Made by a program: the position numbers and the translations under genes
Notes under the pieces: model-generated
The model's database searches: none
What the model saw: only the letters and a program-made list of their open reading frames with translations
What the model was told of the DNA's origin: nothing
Shown: positions 6,171 to 9,518 of the stretch, piece after piece
Numbering within the stretch: position 1 is the stretch's first letter
Layout of the letters: each line of letters starts with the position of its first letter
NCBI GenBank assembly: GCA_030539135.1
Contig: JAUNSQ010000052.1
Location: forward strand, 1-9,518
Source of the DNA: Synergistaceae bacterium
GTDB lineage: Bacteria > Synergistota > Synergistia > Synergistales > Synergistaceae
DNA length: 9,518 bases
Reading direction: 5' to 3'

Positions 6171-7772
6171 TTATTCAGTCTTACCTGCCCGTATCCTCTT
6201 TTGGAAGATACTTTTATTATTATCACAATAAATCAACGACATTGCTTTATTTAATGGGCCGTGCGTCCTCGGATCGATCGTCAATGTCGCGTGGGACATT
6301 GGAAAATTCTTAGTCGCGAGCAGCGCGTGGCGTATCGCCTCGCCCCTATAGCCCGGCGCCTGATACAGCGCGTTGGCTATCCACAGGACTCCATCATAGG
6401 CGAGTATGGCTCCCTTAACATCCTCCGGAGGGCAGTCCTCATTATAAAGGCTGCGGTAATCCTTCAACACAGAACGTATCTGGGGGTCGAGCGAACTTAT
6501 CTCATTTATCCACCATGTATCTTTGCACGGACTGCCTGTTGTTGAATGTGTCTGATCTATATGCTCCTCGCCCAGGATCGTGCCTGTAAATCCCGCGGCA
6601 CGCGCCACCGCAGTCATTCTCGCCGATGACGCCCCAGTATTGAGGAGTATCATCGCGTTGGCCCCGCTTTCGGCGATAGCCTTCATGGCTGACGCGACCC
6701 CAGTCGGATTTTTGGCAGTATACGCGATGTCCGCCTTAATATCGCCGTTAAAAATTTTTAACCACCGCAAGATATCATCGTGTTCCTCGTCGGTGAACGC
6801 ATTTCCAGAATCGTACAGCAACCCTATATTCCTTTTATTTACACCCTGAATGATAAAGTAGGCCATCGTCTTTGCCCTTGCGGCTGTGTCGTTTGTGACC
6901 CTGAAAGAATAGAGGCAAGGCTTCTCACCGTCGTTGAGGGAGTCGGACCTTATCTCAGGAGTTACTGCGACAAGAGGCACCTCGAGCTTGTCCGAGATAG
7001 GGGCTATCGCTTTAAGCACCGGCGTGTCCATACAGGTCATCATCACCAAGAGGCTCTTGTCCTTCATAACATTATAGATATAACCAGCCGCCTTATCTGG
7101 CTGAGCTGGAGTGTTGAAGCCAATGATCTTTAGTTTATAGCCATGTCTGCCGCCGCCCTTGTTTATCTGCTCTACGGCCAGCTGCGCGGCTCGAAGCCTG
7201 TTGTGCCCAGACTGCGCGTTAGGACCTTCGAGCTGTGCAAAGAACGCTATCCTAAACTCGTCCCCCTCTGGGTTTCGCTGTTCGCCTATCTGATAAAAGA
7301 GCACCGCGATAGCGAGCAGCGCTACCAAAAGCGCGAGCCCATTATAAAACGACCGTTTCCTTAGCCACATCATCCTTGGTTTATTTGAGATACCGCCGTA
7401 TACTTTTCTCAGATTGCCAGGGGCCGCGTAGAAAACATCGTCCGGTGGCTCCGCGCCGTCGTCGGCTCTTTTATCAAGAGAGACGATATAATCCAACGTT
7501 TCCAATGTTTTTTTTGCATCCTCCGGCGGATATCCGAGGTCAGCCGTCAGTTTTCCTCGGTATTTTGAGAGGTAGTCTTCCCGTCCCTGCCTGGAAGGTC
7601 TCCAGCCAAGTCTGACAAAATAACTTATCGCGAAGGTCAGATGAAAGATGTCCTCTCCCATATCTGGGAGACGGTCTTCGAGAAATTGCGACAGCCTGTC
7701 GGTATCTTCAAAGATGCTGAACCCATAGTCGTCAACAAGTTCTTTCAGCGTATTTTTGATTTTTTCTTCCAT
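6171..7772 (-). CDS. Membrane-anchored protein with extracytoplasmic LivJ-like ligand-binding domain and cytoplasmic helical N-terminal domain
   Basis: A 533-residue protein in three parts. Residues 1-100 form a charged, helix-rich domain (with YGFSIFEDTDRLSQFLEDRL at 16-35) that I do not recognise, then a linker. Residues 143-161 are a single transmembrane helix preceded by RKR (138-140), which predicts an inside N-terminus. Residues 172-525 resemble the branched-chain amino-acid type periplasmic binding fold (Peripla_BP_6): RIAFFAQLEGPNAQSGHNRLRAAQLAVEQIN is the typical opening (split here as IAFFAQLEGP and AAQLAVEQIN), followed by AIAPISDKLEVPLVAVTPE-like and NIGLLYD segments. There is no cleavable signal peptide or lipobox. 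I chose ATG 7772: a good promoter lies at 7799-7827, inside the longer frame that begins at 7841, and GGTGAT is upstream of 7772. The architecture suggests a ligand sensor or receptor, but no kinase, cyclase or HAMP domain is present. No ABC permease or ATPase gene is nearby. Confidence 0.8.
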   Translation of the reverse strand: MEEKIKNTLKELVDDYGFSIFEDTDRLSQFLEDRLPDMGEDIFHLTFAISYFVRLGWRPSRQGREDYLSKYRGKLTADLGYPPEDAKKTLETLDYIVSLDKRADDGAEPPDDVFYAAPGNLRKVYGGISNKPRMMWLRKRSFYNGLALLVALLAIAVLFYQIGEQRNPEGDEFRIAFFAQLEGPNAQSGHNRLRAAQLAVEQINKGGGRHGYKLKIIGFNTPAQPDKAAGYIYNVMKDKSLLVMMTCMDTPVLKAIAPISDKLEVPLVAVTPEIRSDSLNDGEKPCLYSFRVTNDTAARAKTMAYFIIQGVNKRNIGLLYDSGNAFTDEEHDDILRWLKIFNGDIKADIAYTAKNPTGVASAMKAIAESGANAMILLNTGASSARMTAVARAAGFTGTILGEEHIDQTHSTTGSPCKDTWWINEISSLDPQIRSVLKDYRSLYNEDCPPEDVKGAILAYDGVLWIANALYQAPGYRGEAIRHALLATKNFPMSHATLTIDPRTHGPLNKAMSLIYCDNNKSIFQKRIRAGKTE

Positions 7773-7798
7773 TTGACCAATCACCACACTTGCAGTTA

Positions 7799-7827
7799 AG
7801 TATAGCCGCACCAATGCTACAGGGCAA
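7799..7827 (-). promoter_or_regulatory. Sigma-70-type promoter of the binding-domain membrane protein gene
   Basis: On the minus strand TTGCCC (7827-7822) is followed by a 17-base spacer and TATACT (7804-7799). Transcription would begin near 7791-7793, leaving a leader of about 20 bases before ATG 7772. The rest of the divergent gap (7828-7928) holds no equally clear plus-strand promoter. Confidence 0.65.
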
Positions 7828-7928
7828 GAAGAAAGTAACATATCATAGGCAATTTATTTTATATGCTTGAACGACTTCCATCGAAGTGGTAGTGTATCTA
7901 ATGAAAACAAAAGGCAGGCGAGTTTAAA

Positions 7929-8492
7929 TTGGACAAAACGAAAGATAAGATCATGATGCTGTTGTTGCTTCCGTTGCTCTTTTTTATCGCGCTCACTGGA
8001 TGGAGGGTCGATTTTTTCCGCTTGCTCGACAGCGTTAGCGGCGAAGTACTGTTCGCCTCTCCTGCCGCGCTGGGACACAAATTCACGACAAGATACATAC
8101 ATTCGGTCGAGCTGACGCCGGTCGAGGACGAATACTACGTCGTTGACGGCAAGCTGTGGTCATGGGAAGAACGAGTGCGTTCTTCCAAGGCTGGGATGCC
8201 GTCGGTAAGGCCGGAATACGGCCGCTATATTGAAAACGACCAATGGATGATATACCAAGGCGGGCGCCTCTCTTGGGAAACATTCTATTACAGGATAGGC
8301 AACGAACATTTGGGACTGAACCAAAGCTCTTTTGAACCCTTCGGCAGACGCAACTTCTACGAAATATTCCGCGGGAGAAAACTGAGCGTCAGCGTTTATA
8401 AAGCGCCGTTCCTCTACTCAAGCGTGCGCTTCGCCAACAGCCTTATGTACGCTCCCGAGGGCGTGCCTGCCGTCGAACGCCGCACAAGGTAA
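7929..8492 (+). CDS. DUF1850 domain protein with N-terminal signal/anchor sequence
   Basis: A 187-residue protein with a lysine-rich start (residues 2-7), then a hydrophobic stretch (9-23) that would act as signal peptide or membrane anchor, so the rest is probably extracytoplasmic. The segment YIHSVELTPVEDEYYV (56-71), followed by a Glu-rich strand and SSKAGMPS (85-92), matches the DUF1850 signature. DUF1850 proteins are usually encoded with TAXI-type TRAP transporters (substrate-binding protein and fused permease); their function is not established. Here neither partner is adjacent: the gene is divergent from the binding-domain membrane protein and convergent with an unknown membrane protein. 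The start is TTG 7929, supported by AGGCGAG (7916-7922) six bases upstream; the alternative ATG 7953 has no good ribosome site and would lose the charged N-region. No clear promoter is seen. Confidence 0.8.
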   Translation: MDKTKDKIMMLLLLPLLFFIALTGWRVDFFRLLDSVSGEVLFASPAALGHKFTTRYIHSVELTPVEDEYYVVDGKLWSWEERVRSSKAGMPSVRPEYGRYIENDQWMIYQGGRLSWETFYYRIGNEHLGLNQSSFEPFGRRNFYEIFRGRKLSVSVYKAPFLYSSVRFANSLMYAPEGVPAVERRTR

Positions 8493-8501
8493 AAATCACT
8501 G

Positions 8502-9419
8502 CTAAGATAGGTAGAGATCGCACATCATAAGGGCAGTCCCCGCGACTCCGAGGAATATTACAATTACGAGTTTAAATTTATAGGGCAGACGAGCGCGAAG
8601 GTTCGTATAGATTTTTTTAAACGCCGGCACCACAAAAATTTGCAGTATGAACACCTCAAGCCAGAAAATAAAAAAGTCAACGCTAAACATAGCCGCGCCG
8701 GTAAACCTAAACATAATGCCAACCTTATGCGGAATAAAAATCGCCGCGATGTTCGCTGGACATATCGACGACCTCAACGCGTCGAATATCCTTGGCAATG
8801 GTATATCCTCCTCGTCATACGAGACAAATTTGTCTTTGCACGGAGACGTTACGACAAGAAGAAGGGCAAAACTCGCAAGCCCGCATCTCCCATACCATCC
8901 TGTGATGCCCCACAGCGATATAGCCGCATAGGAGTCGATGCTGAACAGCCCGCCGGGCACCCCCCTGTTTAAGATATACCATGAGAACGTCCCCCCTATG
9001 ACAAGCAAGGCGACCGTGAATTTAAAGAGAAGGTTCGTCTCGTTGTAGTCTAAGGAATCATAGATCTCCTTTGAAAACACCTTTATTCCTCTCAAATAAA
9101 AGCTCTGCGCCGCTAAAAGAAGGGCAAAAATCATAAATATATCTATTTGTGTCGACACAAATCTTGGCAGCGTGCCCATCGGCACAAAAAGAAAGACAAA
9201 CAGGAGGCAAACGCATGCGATGTACAATGAAGACACGCGTTTTACCGTCCAAGTTTTTGGATTTCCAGCAAATCGCGACAACAATTCGAACACCCCGCCA
9301 TTACCCTCAGAACCAAATCCATATATATCATCCCGAATGTTCATATAGAACAGCGAGATGAGAAAGACAAACGTCAAAAGAGCAATTCCAGATACGCAAG
9401 TCAATAAAAGCATCAACAT
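8502..9419 (-). CDS. Multi-pass integral membrane protein of unknown function
   Basis: A 305-residue hydrophobic protein with about seven predicted membrane segments, near residues 4-26, 62-82, 93-110, 131-150, 162-190, 239-265 and 281-300. After the first helix comes a loop with GSEGNGGVFELLSRF (36-50) and then NPKTWTVKR (53-61). This order (TM1, glycine-containing loop, amphipathic LL stretch, basic residues, TM2 ending in PMG) is reminiscent of NuoH / hydrogenase subunit-4-like membrane proteins (HycD, EchB), but the diagnostic Arg-Gly-Pro motif is absent, so I do not assign the family. I chose ATG 9419, nine bases after GGAGG; ATG 9425 is only three bases from it. The gene ends 9 bp from the convergent DUF1850 gene, with no terminator between. 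Genes on its upstream side lie outside the window and would help decide the role. Confidence 0.75.
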   Translation of the reverse strand: MLMLLLTCVSGIALLTFVFLISLFYMNIRDDIYGFGSEGNGGVFELLSRFAGNPKTWTVKRVSSLYIACVCLLFVFLFVPMGTLPRFVSTQIDIFMIFALLLAAQSFYLRGIKVFSKEIYDSLDYNETNLLFKFTVALLVIGGTFSWYILNRGVPGGLFSIDSYAAISLWGITGWYGRCGLASFALLLVVTSPCKDKFVSYDEEDIPLPRIFDALRSSICPANIAAIFIPHKVGIMFRFTGAAMFSVDFFIFWLEVFILQIFVVPAFKKIYTNLRARLPYKFKLVIVIFLGVAGTALMMCDLYLS

Positions 9420-9466
9420 CTGCATGGGCCTCCGAAAAATAAATCAGTCTGCCTACAACAGTTTAT

Positions 9467-9497
9467 ATTATAAATTATTTTTTTGTATATTTGTGAA
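9467..9497 (-). promoter_or_regulatory. Probable promoter of the multi-pass membrane protein gene
   Basis: On the minus strand a perfect TATAAT (9472-9467) lies in a very AT-rich stretch, 19 bases after TTCACA (9497-9492), a partial -35 match with longer than ideal spacing. The ribosome site CGGAGG follows before the start at 9419. An imperfect inverted repeat (9491-9509) overlaps the -35 element. Confidence 0.5.
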
Positions 9498-9518
9498 TAA
9501 TAATGACAAGAGGCACCG

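Noticed and set aside
5596..6231. A 211-codon plus-strand frame opposite the upstream acyl-CoA synthetase
   Set aside because: Antisense to conserved coding sequence and rich in Ser/Pro as expected for a shadow frame; no start signals.
7874..7887. Small palindrome ACTTC-CATC-GAAGT in the divergent gap upstream of the DUF1850 gene
   Set aside because: A five-base stem is expected by chance, no T-run follows, and no clear promoter is nearby to give it meaning.
1..9518. CRISPR arrays, tRNA or rRNA genes, insertion sequence ends, attachment sites
   Set aside because: I saw no regularly spaced repeats, cloverleaf sequence, transposase-like frame or flanking terminal repeats; nearly all the sequence is accounted for by six ordinary coding regions.

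Overview
The window shows a bacterial chromosome segment of moderate GC content with six protein-coding genes, mostly separated by short intergenic gaps. There are no RNA genes, insertion sequences, CRISPR arrays or phage genes. Coding regions use ATA (Ile) and AGG (Arg) freely. The gene types (lone FAD-linked 2-hydroxyacid dehydrogenase, fatty-acyl-CoA ligases, a branched-chain-amino-acid-type binding domain, a DUF1850 protein of the TRAP world) fit an anaerobic, amino-acid or organic-acid using bacterium. Synergistota is a plausible guess, but the window cannot prove it.

Layout. (1) 1-1365, minus: the first 455 codons of a glycogen branching enzyme (glgB), cut by the window edge, with all three catalytic acids present. 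(2) 1366-1452: a compact divergent promoter region. (3) 1453-2883, plus: a GlcD-type FAD-linked dehydrogenase. (4) 2902-2949: a bidirectional terminator shared with the convergent gene. (5) 2956-4473 and 4611-6119, both minus: two tandem AMP-forming acyl-CoA synthetase paralogs, about 63% identical by eye, separated by a terminator. Their upstream leaders share short sequence blocks. (6) 6171-7772, minus: a membrane-anchored protein with a cytoplasmic helical domain, one transmembrane helix and an extracytoplasmic LivJ-like ligand-binding domain, preceded by a good sigma-70-type promoter. (7) 7929-8492, plus: a DUF1850 protein with no TRAP transporter genes beside it. (8) 8502-9419, minus: a multi-pass membrane protein of unknown role, convergent with the DUF1850 gene (9 bp gap), with a promoter at the right edge.

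How the genes may relate. The ligand-binding membrane protein lies 51 bp upstream of the first acyl-CoA synthetase on the same strand with no visible terminator between them, so they may be co-transcribed. This is the most unusual part of the window: a solute-binding fold tethered to the membrane with a cytoplasmic N-terminal domain looks like a sensor or receptor rather than a transporter subunit. The other genes look like independent single-gene units.
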